Shown here in pieces: positions 1 to 13,400 of a stretch of 64,000 nt of DNA. The notes below the pieces were generated by a model. The model did not search any database, was not told the origin of the DNA, and was given only the letters and a program-made list of their open reading frames with translations. The DNA lies in NCBI GenBank assembly GCA_944472155.2, contig OX235271.1, forward strand, positions 26,668,977 through 26,732,976. The letters are read 5' to 3'. This DNA is from Trichobilharzia szidati (lineage: Eukaryota; Platyhelminthes; Trematoda; Strigeidida; Schistosomatidae). Numbering within the stretch: position 1 is the stretch's first letter; each line of letters opens with the position of its first letter. The position numbers and the translations under genes were made by a program.

Positions 1-1170
1 GAGGATTCCAGTGTTGGCAGCCGGGAAATAAGAACCATCCAAATACCTCTATAAACGCACAGGACTTATATGCAAGTCCATCAGTGACTTAACACTATAA
101 CAAACTAACTGATTTTTAACAATCAGAGAACAGGAAAGATCTACTCCTTTAAGTCACTTTATTGACTTTGTTTGTAATCAAGCCGTAAACGTGTTTTTAT
201 TGATTGTGGGTGAAATAGCAGTGAAATGTGCGGTGCGCATTCTGCCCCACCAGGGACTACTCGTCATCTGGATATACCTGCATCTGTAGTAAGTGATCGT
301 GTAGAGACTTGAGGCTAGAACTCAGCAGCGATGGTTTCAAAAATACCATCAAAAAATGGCAAAGTGATGAACGTGTTTATATCCATTTTGCTAATTATAA
401 TCCAAGTTTATAAGAAAAGTGCTAAAATAAAATACAAGTTTGAATTAGTTACACATCAGGAAGCAATCAATATTTTAACTATGAGGGTATGTATAGAGGC
501 GATAGATATGATTGTTTAGATAAGAAGGGTATATCAGTCAGCAAAGTTGTGGCTGGTCATTTAAAGTGTCTAAGAACTATACTACGCGAATTCAACCACA
601 CTGCCTTCCACGAAAAGCAGGGTTAGCAGAAGACTTGGTTCGAAAGAAAGAGGTTGGGGGTGATCAGGCCAAAACATGTTGACCTGAACCCTGATATCTG
701 TGAGCGGGTTTATAGAGCAGGAACTTTGTACAAAAGTGCATCAGTTCAAGTTTTCATACAGAAAAAGGAAAATGTTCAAAAGAACTATAATGAACGGAAA
801 TGTAAGACAAAGAATATTTCAAGACAAACACGAACTCTAGCAGATCCCGTAGATCGCGAAGAGTGAATTAATCTAAACTATAGACCACGATCTTGAGCAA
901 TGATACCAATATTCTTAAGAGACAAATTCTTAGCAGCTCAAGGACCCCAACCTGGAGGTAGTCTGAACCTCCTAACGTGGCTGCCCCACAGCTACTATCA
1001 AGGCTTCAAGAACTGACGCCAGTTTGATTTGATCACCTCTAACTCTTTTTAACCTAACCTAAGTCACAGTTAACATCTGTAGACAAGGAAAGTGATGATG
1101 ACTGCCCCAGTATGCTTAACATGTGTCCTAACTATCTCGATCGATGTAACTGGGAAACCCAAGAAGTCTT
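1..1170. other. Nup205 intron sequence, mostly unexplained
   Basis: No gene recognised; small open frames at 331-519 and 654-866 show no family signature. Bases 12-36 share a GGCAGCCGGGAA-type motif with the repeat near 25120. Bases 890-1040 resemble, on the minus strand, the 3' end of the LINE-2 family seen at 11565 (an AGGACCCCAACC and CCTACGTGGC-like arrangement). Confidence 0.4.
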
Positions 1171-1171
1171 G

Positions 1172-1345
1172 CTTCGGTGGCACAGTGGTTAGGACTCTCG
1201 CCGACCATGCACATGGTCCGAGGTTCGAGCCCCTGCCGGCGCACACCCGATATCTATGGTCGGCCTGCAAAATTTGGGCTACCGATATCCATGCTGAAAA
1301 TGCCATACTTGTACTGAAAATACGGTGTGGCATCAAGCTGTAACC
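1172..1345 (+). repeat. tRNA-headed SINE (type 2)
   Basis: TGGCACAGTGGTTAGG near 1178 fits a Pol III A box, and GGTTCGAGCCCC near 1223 fits a B box, about 35 bp apart as in a tRNA. The body then diverges from any tRNA and ends near AACCAAATAAAGACTC. Interpreted as a tRNA-derived SINE rather than a tRNA gene. Confidence 0.55.
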
Positions 1346-1749
1346 AAATAAAGACTCAATTTAGTGGCCTAAAATAATTCAAACACGTAGCTGCATTCAC
1401 ACACCTTATCTTTATTTCTCTTCATAAATGATTCCTTTTAAAAAATAAGACTGACCACTATGGCATTATGATACTTCTGTTTTTTCATTTTATTGCTTTT
1501 CCAAAATGTGGTAATAATGAAATAATAGAAACTTCCCTCCCCCTTTGATTTGTTCATCACCATCTGCACCAGGAAAAAAATCAAGCCCTTTCTAAGTATA
1601 TGAGTCCCTAAATAATTTTAAGTTACCATTACGGATACGAGAAACTACCTAGACAACTGTTATGTACTCCTGATTTTACCTAGCCCTAAAACTAGCCTAG
1701 AATAGGCTAAAATCAGCTATTACCATTCTGGCCAAATGTAAACCATCGG

Positions 1750-1997
1750 ATTGTTTTGTTCCTTTACGTTCCTAGTGGGAAATAGGGCTTCAAACTAGAG
1801 GCTTACAGTTTCGGTAGCAGCAGTGGTGTTTACTTTTACAAGATATGGGGTTGCTAGCCTCATGCCCAACCTTCCCTTTTTACCAGTCTTATTACTTACT
1901 GGCTTAGCGAAGTAAGGGAGTGCGTCGGCGGCCGGGGATCGAACCCCGAACCACCTGAGTGGTTGGCGAGCATTCTACCGCTGTGACACCGACGCAC
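1750..1997 (-). repeat. tRNA-Gly-like SINE with an RTE-type 3' tail
   Basis: Read on the minus strand the element starts at 1997 with GCGTCGG, an A-box-like TCACAGCGGTAGAATG, and a B box GGGTTCGATCCCC; CCGACGC near the end of the head pairs with the opening GCGTCGG. The anticodon stem is broken and extra bases sit between T-arm and acceptor, so it is not a working tRNA. Its last ~40 bp (1753-1793) closely resemble the 3' end of the RTE-like LINE at 3984-4024. A second copy is at 15125-15380. Confidence 0.7.
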
Positions 1998-1999
1998 TG

Positions 2000-2530
2000 G
2001 TGGAAACAGAATACTTTACTTATAATACCATTGTACAACTAAAGAGCACGAACTTACGCAACCAATTAAATTAGTTATTTATTGGCTATACTTTCTCCAA
2101 GGTACGTAATACTTGATATTCAGACAAGTGCCCCGTACTGGCCTTTGTGTATCAAACTCTAATCGCGGTATTATTATTATTCGTATCGGTCATATATTAA
2201 CCCATATGAAATTTTAACATCGTTGACGAATGCAAACAGCTCATTAACTATTATCGTTTATAACAATAATTCAGATCTATTTTAAAAAGGTTAATGCAAA
2301 ACAAATTCAATCATTTATACGGCTTAGAGTTTTATCGGAACTCTCATAAAAAAGAGATAAACTACAAACCTATAGGCACTATCATCTGTAATCTTTAAGG
2401 CAGGCTGGGAGGTGGGAGGGTACTTTGTCGTTATTAATTCCCTAATAATTTAAATTTGTTGAAACAAGATCTCAAAGCTCATCGTATCAGATAAGCATTC
2501 TCAAGAAAACAGCAGCAATAAAAAAAGTGA
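2000..2530. other. Nup205 intron, nothing recognised
   Basis: AT-rich sequence with no convincing coding or repeat signature seen. Confidence 0.4.
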
Positions 2531-2566
2531 AAATCAATTGCCTTTTAAGAGAAAACAATAACTTAC

Positions 2567-2836
2567 ACGTTCCACTGGATTACGATAGGCTCGCATAGTA
2601 TGCCGCAAAAATATTGTATTTGTTATAAAAGAAGTTATTGAAACAAAAGGATTAACTTGAATCATATTTCCATCATAAGCAGTAATCATAGCATCTTTAG
2701 GATCAGTAGATTTTAAGGCATTACTACTAACTATAGGATAGTTAATCAATTTTGGTAGGATAACTGTCATCAGTGAAAGAAAAGCATTTGTTAGTGGATA
2801 TTCTTCAGCTCGTGGCTCGACTTCGTCCATATCAGT
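2567..2836 (-). CDS. NUP205: Nup205 exon 11 (last in window)
   Basis: 270 nt, phase 0, from acceptor TATATTTTCCAG to donor GAACGT|GTAAGT. Encodes [19 protein letters not shown] and [16 protein letters not shown], matching human EIESRCEEYPLTRAFCQL and FLRDSVFLRFRTRAYR. No further Nup205 exon was recognised between 2566 and base 1, so the gene continues beyond the left edge. Confidence 0.95.
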
Positions 2837-5800
2837 CTGGAAAATATACAAAAACAAAAAAACAATAAGAAGAAGGAGGAGGCAGAAATCAGTTATCCAA
2901 TGAAAGGTTAATATGGGGAGAAAACAATAAAAAATAGGGAATATCCTATCGTGGAGTTGTGGATTACTGGTCCCAGTGCTCAACTTCTGACCGACCACAG
3001 TGGGTTCGAACTTCATTCCACCTACCAGGCAGTTTAATTAACTCACATATAAAAGGTGTGGTTCATTGCTAACCGGATGGTTGTTTGAACTCAGGTACCA
3101 GGAACAGGTGTATCATGTACTATATACTATACTATATACGAGAAGACAGGGATATCCTGGACCGACGTGAAGAACCTAGATGACCTGGACTTCGTGGATT
3201 ATACATGCTTGATGTCACACAAAATCGAAGACCTACAAGCGAAAACCAACAAACTGGTCGAAGAAGCAGCAAAGACAGGACTCCAGGTGAACATAGACAA
3301 GACGAGGTTATGAAAATAACCAATCAACAACAACAGCAGCAACATCCAGTGCCAATCACCATCAACGGGAGGGATTTGAAAGAGGTTACTTCATTCACTT
3401 ATCTAGGGAGTATTGTCTCAACTACAGGAGGAACGGACAAGGATGTCAAATCGAGAATCGGGAAGGCAAGAAACACATTCATCAACCTGAAACCAATCTA
3501 GAAATCTTCGTCACCCAGCCTGCATCAACAACAAAATTCGGATTTTCAATACAAACGTCAAGTCAGTCAGTTCTTCTATACGGATCAGAAACTTGGCCAG
3601 TGTGTCACAAAGAATATTTCCAACAGCCTGTTGTAGACCTTTATCAACAACTGTCTTCGCTGGCTCTATACTGAAGATCAGATGGCCGGAAACAATCACC
3701 AACAAGAAACTATGGGAACAAACAAAACAAGAACCAATCGCCCGAGAAATATGCAGGAGAAAGTGGAGATGGATTGGACACTCGCTGAGCTGAGGAGGCC
3801 GCTGGGTGACATCGCGCGTCAGGCCAGTGCTCGAGTGGAACCCGAAAGGGAAGTGGCGAGTGGGACGTCGGTGCAAGGGTGACATGGAGGAGATCGTGTG
3901 AAGACGAGCTGAAACAGTATGGACTAACATGGATGCAGGTGAAAAGTACAGCAGAAGACAGAAGCAAGTGGAGACGTGTAGCTGAAGCCCTATGTTCCAC
4001 TAGGAACCCAAGGGAACAATAATAATATACTATGAACCACGCTTATTATTTGTAGGTGCAGTGGGACTCGAACCACCTTATGCTTAGGCCAGACAGAGAG
4101 GTCTCCATCAATTGAATGTAAATATAAACGATTATGAAGTGAGTACTCACGAATACCTTGCTGGAAAGTTTAAATTTAAAGGTAAATATATGTGGTTCAT
4201 AATTTTAAGTTTAATTTAATTATTTGAAGAGCAATAGCTCTACAACATTTCATAGTTGACATTGAATATGGAACAATATTCTATCATAGGACTGAATTTT
4301 CGTTTTTACACTATATTGTATGGGATGCTTTATTCTCTCTCCTCCAATCTCTACCCAACACCACATAACACTGTGAAGAATTTGGATTTCATTTACGCCA
4401 ACATTTCTTTTGTGTTTAGTGTCTTTATTTTTTTTGGGCAAAAGAAAATTTCTTCAAGTATTAGTTTCCAGGGATTTCATTGATTTCAAGTTTGGCTATG
4501 AACTGTCTTCGGTTAGAGTATCATTGAAAAACAAAGGAGTACTGGACAGCTGTTTCGTCCTAGATTGGTAACCTTCATCGGTACGAACGCATAACCCGAC
4601 GAGAGATCGAACACAGAACCTTCAGGTTACGAGGCTGGGACGGAATCTAATGACCTATTAATTTTCACTTCTGCCAACTGGCGATTTGGATTCCACGGCT
4701 AAGTAGTTAACGAGGTTGCCTCGTAACTTGAAAGTCCTGGGTTCGACCTCTCGTCGTCATAGATACGTACGGCTCAAAAGTCCCAAACTAGGACAGAACA
4801 GCCGTCCAATACTCCCTAGTTCTTAACGGCTTAAAGAATATATTCTTCAATGGGAGTAGAAAGAAGGGCAAAAAGATTGACGCTCATTAACGACGATACA
4901 AGAGTATAGTTGTCGTTCATAGATAGAATCGTCTATAATTACAAAATAAACGCTAATTACTGAAATACAGCTTATTAAATCAACTGTGAGGAGATGAAGT
5001 GAGTAGTTGGAAACTCACATAATTCGATTATAAAAATGGGATGAATATTTCCAAAATTCAATATCACCTTAGATTTAGTTTATTTCCTTAATTATTATGT
5101 TACGACGCCGAACTCCCCATTAATAGACACACATGGATCTAGTGGAGTTTAACAACGCGGACTATGTTACACGGACTACTAAACAAAAAATTGGTATGTG
5201 TTACAAATAAACACCTGGAGTTACATAAAGTGTGGCGTCTTGAACTGCCGCACATATGTGCAAAGTTCTATGTCGAAGACCGACTGACCGGAGTTAAATA
5301 ATAAGGTAAAGATGCGAAAATATTGTAAATTAATGAAATTTGGACCTATGTGCAAGAGAACAACAACCCATAAACACGGACGCGCGCGCACACACTGCCA
5401 AGAGTTTGATGCAGGTATTAGTATTCATAATGCAGCATAACTTCCAATGAATAACATTACAAATTAAAATACATAAACTTACATTCAAACCGTGAACAGA
5501 TGATTGAGCCTGACCAACAGAACGTTGTATGTTAAAAGGTAAAAGCTGAAGAAAAACATAAAGATTAGTCGAAAGGGTTAGTAAAGACGGAAATATTAAA
5601 CTATGAAAAAAATAAATAACAAAAACAAATAGAATACAATTCCACAAGCATTTGATAACTGATTGGCCTGCATTCACAAATATGCATAAAATCATCTTTA
5701 ATAGACTATAATATCGTCTACTTTACTAACTGATCTTAAGCCCTTGAAAACAGAGAAGATAGGGAGCGCGGATAACAACCTAACCAAGTTAAAATCACAC

Positions 5801-7027
5801 ACTCATATACACACATGCACACCCATAGATGCGGAAACTTAAGAGCACAAAAAAGACTAATCATCTTCTCCGATGAAATTGCGTAACAACTGACTGATTG
5901 ATATTCAACATGGAACTCTGCACAAAAGTGCACTGGTTCATGTTATCATACATACCCATGTACCACACAAAGGAAGAGGGATTCGGATAGGAAAACAATA
6001 ATAACTCAAAATTCAATGAAGTACATTATGCTGTGAAATTCAAGTGCGAAGAGGAATCCCAAAATAGAATTGCCTTCCTAGATGTTCTCCTTACAAGAAA
6101 ACCAGATGGTAGTATGAAGAGGAATTTGCATAGGAAAAGTACATGGACAGGACAATATACACATTTTTATAGCTCCGTTCCTCTCCAGTATAAAATAAAT
6201 TTAGTAAGGAAGGACCCTCAGCCACATGGTTAGAGCTATATGCTCAGAAGAGGTAACTGAAGATGAACTAAGGATTGTATATGACACCCGAAGTGAAAAT
6301 AGCTATCAAGAAACACATGACCAAGAAAGCACAAAATGACTATTCTCCATCTGCGATTCAGGAGTGACGCACCTAGTGAAATAATTACTAACAAGTTAAA
6401 AAAAATCTATTCAAAGAACTTTTAATGCTGGTAAACTACAAGTCATATTTTCTAAACGACCGATGGTGATTCCTGAATTGGAAGATGAAGTACCTAGACT
6501 AGACACTTCTAATTGTATCTACCAATTCAACTGCGCTTGTGGAGCGAGCTATATTGGCCGTTGCTCTAGGAACTTGAATTTTCATGCTAGAGAACATCGC
6601 CCAGGATGGCTAACTAAAGGTGTAGTAAAAACCATCAATAGTTCGATATTAGACCACCTGGTGCAAACCGGCCCACAAAGCCAGCCAGCATTGAAGAATC
6701 CTTCTCTATCATCTACCGGGTACCAAATAAATTGCCAAAAACATCCAGGTACCGCATGCTCCAAACAGCAGAGGCTATCACCATTCGCCCTAAACAACCG
6801 GTGCTCTGTGTGCAGAAAAAGCAAGTCCAGCCAGTACTACTTACTGCCCTGGCCTTCAGTAGAGACTATAAATTCATGAATTTGTATTATTATCTTTCCT
6901 AATTTGCCTGTCTGATATTCAGTGTGCATTGTTATGTTGATGCTATTGAACTGTAATCCATTGATATTATTATTAATTGGATGTTATTTAAACAACATCA
7001 ATGTTGTTAATATCACTAATTCATTCA

Positions 7028-7066
<39 letters not shown>

Positions 7067-7448
7067 TGATAGGATCCCACACACTTTGTTATTGTTCAAT
7101 TATCTTAACGACTGTTAATCTCGCATAAGTGGTATATCATCATTTCCCACGCATTTTGTTATTGACTATTACGACCAATTACTTCAAATACTGTTAGCTG
7201 TCTGTATTCGTTGTGAAAATGTATAAATACCATTTCCTAAATAAGTTTCTTTGTCGTCGTTGTCGTAGTTGTTGTACTACAATACACAGTCACAGACCAG
7301 ACTTTGTCTTTTGATATTTGCGTGGTTCGCTGAATCGGAAGGTACCAGAAGCAGATAGGCATATTAGTCAGGCGCAGACAGAACAAGGCAACAACGTCCT
7401 CAATTAATTCCCCTACCGTTACAACATATACATATATATATGTGTATA

Positions 7449-7479
<31 letters not shown>

Positions 7480-10400
7480 CTGCAGAACCTGATGAAGAGT
7501 AGGTTGTCGAAAAGAATATTCTTTGTTCAGTAACCATTGATATAAGAATAAAACTTGGGCTCATTGCCAGAGATCTCTGTTGCTGATCTTTTCTGACCGG
7601 CCATCTGATTTTGAGTATTGAGCGAAGACAACTGTTAATGAAGGTTTGTAGTTTGTTTGAGATGCTCTTTATAACGCCCTGTCCAATTCTCTGATCCGTA
7701 TAGTAGCACTGACTTCACATTGGAGTTGAAAATCCGGATCTTATTTTTGATGCTGAGTGCTGTTGACCTCCACACAGACTTGACGTGAGTAGTGAAAGCT
7801 TGTCTTGCTTTTTGACATCCTCGTCAGTTCCGTCTGCCTGTAGTTGAAACGATGCTTCCCAGGTAGGTAGAAGAGGTTGTTTCTTTCAGGTTCCTTCCAT
7901 TTACGCTGATTGTTGTCTGTTGTTGTTACTGTTGGTGGTGTTGCCCAGGAATCTTCATCACCTACCTCAGTTTTCTCTATGTTCACCTGAAGGAAGTCCT
8001 ATCTTTGATGCTTCTTCGGCCAACTTGCTGCTTTTCTCTTGCATATCTTCCAGTTTGTGAGTCACGTCTCTACGCCTTGAGAATAAAATGAGCTAACATC
8101 TTTTGATATATGAAAAACCATTGGCTGTCTTGACCTCTATTCGCCTTTGGCACCAACTAAGAAATTATCATAATATAATACAAAATAATAGACACCAGGA
8201 AATTCTCAAGGCATGGAATAACCCCCTTGATTAGTTAATATACAATGCTAATTATTTCAATGACAAATAATATTTTTTTTTTCTTTAAATGGATAAACTC
8301 ACCTCTGCACTAACAAAATATTGCCATAGTAACGGAATATTTTGTTGACTTTTACACAATTCAGTAAGTAGGTATAAAACATCCGCTTTTAAATCTAATG
8401 ACACCGAACAGGTAAGAAAGCCCATGCATACAGGTAATAATTGCCATTGAGGATTAGAGATGAATGCTGAACGGGCAACTGGATCCTAGGTAAAAAAAAA
8501 CACGAAAAAGAAATAAAGCAGTTTGAAAAACTTTATTCAAAAAGAAGTATATCAACATGATTGACTCTCGTCTTGACAATATAGAATGTCGTAAAAGTGT
8601 ATCACTTTCGGGGAACTCGTAGACCACAGATCAGACAGTCGACATCTCTTCACTTGGGTCATACCAACAGTTAAAAAAAAACTCATCTATTGGTGCTAAA
8701 TTTCGGTTTGACCAACCACACAATCTCCCCTAACTAATTTGAATTAGGTCAAAATAGCTTGTAGAAGAAAGCGGTGATTTTCTTACGTCTCATAACCAAT
8801 TCGATCAATGGAGCTTTACAACACCTCATTGACTGACTCTGCCTCTTTATCTAAAATTCCGACTAACATGATGGCTACTTACAACTTTGCTGCATTTAAC
8901 TCACTTTATTAAATGAAGGCACGTATAATCACACAACCTCTTATCTTTTCATTTATTTTAACTTTTAGCAGTCATGTCTAACTGTTGTGAAGAGGGACAA
9001 AAGGAACTGCTACATAGTACATCATACACCCTTTGATGCATTGTCTGATATAAAACCTGAGTAAAAATTGGAGTTAGAGTATACTAGGGCTTAGATTATG
9101 TTGACAACCACTACACTAAAGTTGATGGAACTTCACAAATAAGTAAAGCGATGAACACATCTATCCATTTCATTTCCAACTTTTAAACTAGAAGTCGATG
9201 CAGACTAGTTATGCAGCATTATCTTACATTTGATAGAGGCGAGTTTGCCTTACACCTAATTCGTGAGACATCTCAGTTAACCACAGTATAACATCCATCA
9301 GTACATCTACAAGGGGGAGATGGTTAAACCCTGATTCCAAACCTCCAACGACTGGCGTATAAAGCTCACTGGAGCTCACCGGAAGACGTATGGACAAAGG
9401 GCTTGTTGGATGTCCTGGATGTCTGGCCCCATTCAAAAAGGCGTATGAACCGAACTCCGGTCACCGGCTGCCAATGGATAGTGGACTCCCTACTCCACTC
9501 CTACTGCCTTGTAGGTCACACTTGGTTGTGTAAAGGCTAGAGCTGCACTTTCAAACAAAAGGCCGAGCGATTCTGGGGACATCACTCGTACCAAATTCCC
9601 ATGAAACTTCATGAACTCTCTTACAAATGACAAACCAAATTCCAGTACTGGTCCAACAACGTCGCCTTCGGTGGTTTGGCCATGTTCTGCGCCGACCAGA
9701 TGACGATCTGGTCAAATCAGTTCTAAATCCCTCGTCATTACCATCTTGGAGATGTCGCAGGGGTGGACAGCTGAAAACATGGCTTGGTACAGTCAAGGCT
9801 GATATGGAGTGCCTGGGGCTACAAACCGTCTACGGACTCCGTCTGTGGAACAAGAATTGGATAACCCTGTCGCAAAACCTTGCATCAGATCGCCGCGCCT
9901 GGGCAGCGATGATTCGAGATGTTCATGAAGCCGGCTCATCCTCCCGAAGTAAAGTAAGTACATCTACAATGAAATCAACTAGGGACGGTGACATTACGCA
10001 TCCAGGACGGACACCGGTAAGAACGATACCCTCGGACAACTTTTCGTAAGCTCTCAAATGGCTCCATGATTTAGAGTACAGCGTTCTGATTGGCATAACT
10101 CAGCGAGATATTGTCACACCACCTCTTGACCGACTTTAACCGACCACTTAAGTCGAATCCCGCCTCCAAGTCCAGAAATACGCAAAGTATCATACACCAA
10201 AAAGTATTAATGCATTTCACAACCTATTGAAGAGTCAGAATTCGATCATCGTCCACGCAATTTTACATCAATACAGAGAGTATAAAATTTTGTCAATTTA
10301 ACTGGTCGCAGCACTTCAGAATAGTAGGTAAGAAGGTGAAAAGATATATAATGATATTACAATAAACCCAATATGAATGAATGGAGTGAAGGTGAGGCAT

Positions 10401-13400
10401 CCAAACGTTGGATCGTAACAAATCACTAACAGCCTCCAATTATTTATTTCTGAAGTGTTGAGAACCTTAGCAAGACAAACGTAAAATTCTCGAACCCACT
10501 TAAAACAATAATCAGTAACTTCATAGATTCGTACTGCTAAGTCTCGGTACAGAATGATTGTTTTGGGATTTTATCGCCGTCATGAGAAGAGGGGTGTTTT
10601 CAAAAAGTAGAAAAGAAAATGTGGATGTTCCGTGATTATAACCGAACTTATGAACATTCAGATCCATCTGGGGGAGTTGGAAAACCCTGATTTCAAACCT
10701 ACGGTACATATGGGCTCCAGGTGTCAGAAGGGTCGATCACCAGCGACCATAGTAACGTAGCTACTGACGCTGCTCCGCTACCTTGTGGATCACACTTGAA
10801 GTCAAAGGTTCGGGGAGTAGTTCCTTAGGACAACCATATACTTCGGCCGGAGCCTCCGTGAAGTATCTCAGCCCTGGTATAAAGCATGGGACAACAATCC
10901 AATGTTGAGATAATGGATAGAACAATAATGAATTGTTACAAAAATTTACACAATTCACTACATCAGGAAGCACTCACCATACGACAGATACGAGCGACCA
11001 ATCTTAAAACAGCCTGTAAACCAGCTTGTTCTTCGGGTTGAATAGCACGTGGTTGAGTAACCACAGGCGTTGTTGCTCCTGTTGTTGTAGACAGTTCCAT
11101 TGCGCCAACACCTCTTCTACTACCATACATCGATTCAGCTGTTGGCCGTGATACACCTGGACCCCTAGTAGTAGTACGAGATCCTCCGCCCATCCCATCA
11201 TTAAAGTAAATATGCGGATAAAGTTGATTCGATGACTGAACTCGAAGATTTGTTGTTGATTCAGGTTGGACAACTGTTTGCTTCATATGATTTAAATATT
11301 GTCGAAAACTGTTAAAGAAATGATCCCAAGTGATCAATGATGCACCTCGACCTGTTTATGCAGAAATTAAAACATGAATGAAAGATAATCAAGAATGTAA
11401 TCTCTAAAATGTTTCACCTACAATATACTTAATTTACCTAAAAAAATCTTTCGCACATCTTAACATTTTTGAGGAAATAATATGAAATAATACGACCATA
11501 TAACAAGATATGCATGTGTATGTGTATTAGACAGTAAGTGTGAGTTAACCATTCGGATCCAAACCAACCGATAGCTGCTACCGGTCGGTCGGTTTTCGAC
11601 ATAGAACTTTGCACATATGTGCGCCAGTTCAAGTCACCACACTCCCTCCTTGTAGCACACAGAGCAGGAGAAGAAAGTAGGAGAAATGCATAATATAGAC
11701 AGTAAACAGAGGTGTGAGACAAAGGTATAGTAATAACGAAGAACAAAACAGTTTCATTGGAAATCATAAGTCACAAGGAGTGGATGCATTTGCGCTAGCC
11801 ATTGAGAACAATTTTGAGCCATGTCACCAATCGTTTCCAACCACTGGTTTTTACCGTCCCGAGGACCCCAACCAGTCAGGAAGTCTACACCTTCCTACGT
11901 GGCTTAAACTAACTAACTGTTGTAGATTTCATTGACTGGTGCCATGTTTTCGTTTGACCGCCGCTAGCTCCTTTCCAGCTTGGCCCTATATCAGCTAACA
12001 TTGCCCGTCGAGGAAGGCGATCGATGACTAGGCATACGTAATACATGTCCTAATCATCTCAGTCGATGTAGTTTCACAGTCTCATCGATTGATTTCCCCG
12101 CCTTACCTAGCACTCGACGCCTAACCCCAATATTACTCACCTTATTATACCACTTCACGCGGGAGATAGAACTCAGACACCTATGATCAAAGACAGCTAA
12201 TCTTTTCATGTCTTCTGCTCTCAGTGGCCAGGTCTCATAGCCATAAAGGAGGACGGAGCAGACTGATGAGCAGTACACACGCCCTTTGGTCGATAGTCGG
12301 ATATCACGTCTACGCCAGAGACGGCGTAAACTGGCATATGCGAAACTAGCCTTCTGTATCAGTGCTGAGATTTCGTCAGAGATCAACCCCGTTGGGGCTG
12401 ATGGTTCTTCCCAAGTAAGTGAAGCGGTCAACGTGCTCTACCACTTCACTTCGTATTTCTAATCTAGGGGTCGGTGTAGTCCAATCCTGCAACATCATCT
12501 TACATTTTACAGGGGCGAATCGCTCAAGGCGTTCAGAAGACTCTGCATTTTGTCAGCGTCCTCGCCTAGAAGGACTATGTCGTCTGCATATTCTAAGTCA
12601 ACGAGTTCAGAGTAGGTCGACCTCGAAAATTGCACATCCCAACTTGCTTTGCGGTGGTAAGATCTCCTACAACCTGAACTTCAATAATCACTAAAAACAG
12701 ACTGTATTTGAACGACTTCAAGCAGTTGTCCCCCTGGGCTCTGCAGTCACACAACACTAATACTCCTTCTATGTCAGGTACACTAAGAAGAAAACCACAT
12801 CCGTCGTGTGGACAGCTGGGAAGTGACAAGCACTCATAAATTTCTACTTTGATCACCTACAGCAAAACAGATGGAGAGTAATATTAGACAGTATAGAGTG
12901 TTGCGAGTTGGAATATCATCACATTCACACCCGGCTGAAATCTCTTTAAGCCCTTAGCCCAACAAACTCACAAAGTGATAATGTGTTTCTCCCTTCTTCT
13001 TCTTTAATAGTCAGTGTAAAATAAAATTGAGATTAAGTTGTTGTTTTTCCCTTTGAGTTGTTTCATAATTTATTAGTTGATTACAATAGACCAACCAACC
13101 GAAGTACTCAGAAACAGATTCCTCACGACCATTTATTGTTCAACTCGGGATGTATTGTAATGGTGTCATTTAAACATCACTACAGTGACGAAAAAACTTG
13201 AATTCCAAAACTTCTAACAACATAAATCTAATTTAGAAATCGTCTATGGATAAGAAGAAGATCAAATTACTACTAAAACGCGAAAATATTAAATTAAGTA
13301 ATGTGAGAAAATTTATACACATTGAAATTGTGCATATTTTCCAAATTTGAATCTCTGTAAATGAAAGTTAAGATAATTAGCCGATTGAGTAAGACGGCCT

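Noticed and set aside
331..866. Small plus-strand ORFs at 331-519 and 654-866
   Set aside because: No domain, no splice context and repeat-like surroundings.
1921..1997. tRNA-Gly gene on the minus strand
   Set aside because: A and B boxes and acceptor pairing are present, but the anticodon stem does not pair, extra bases follow the T arm, and the body continues as a SINE with a second copy at 15.1-15.4 kb.
5330..5695. 121-codon minus-strand ORF as a gene
   Set aside because: Only the 63-bp Nup205 micro-exon inside it has support; the rest is intron in one open frame by chance.
7029..7478. TA-rich tracts as a regulatory or origin element
   Set aside because: Simple (TA)n microsatellites common in this kind of genome.
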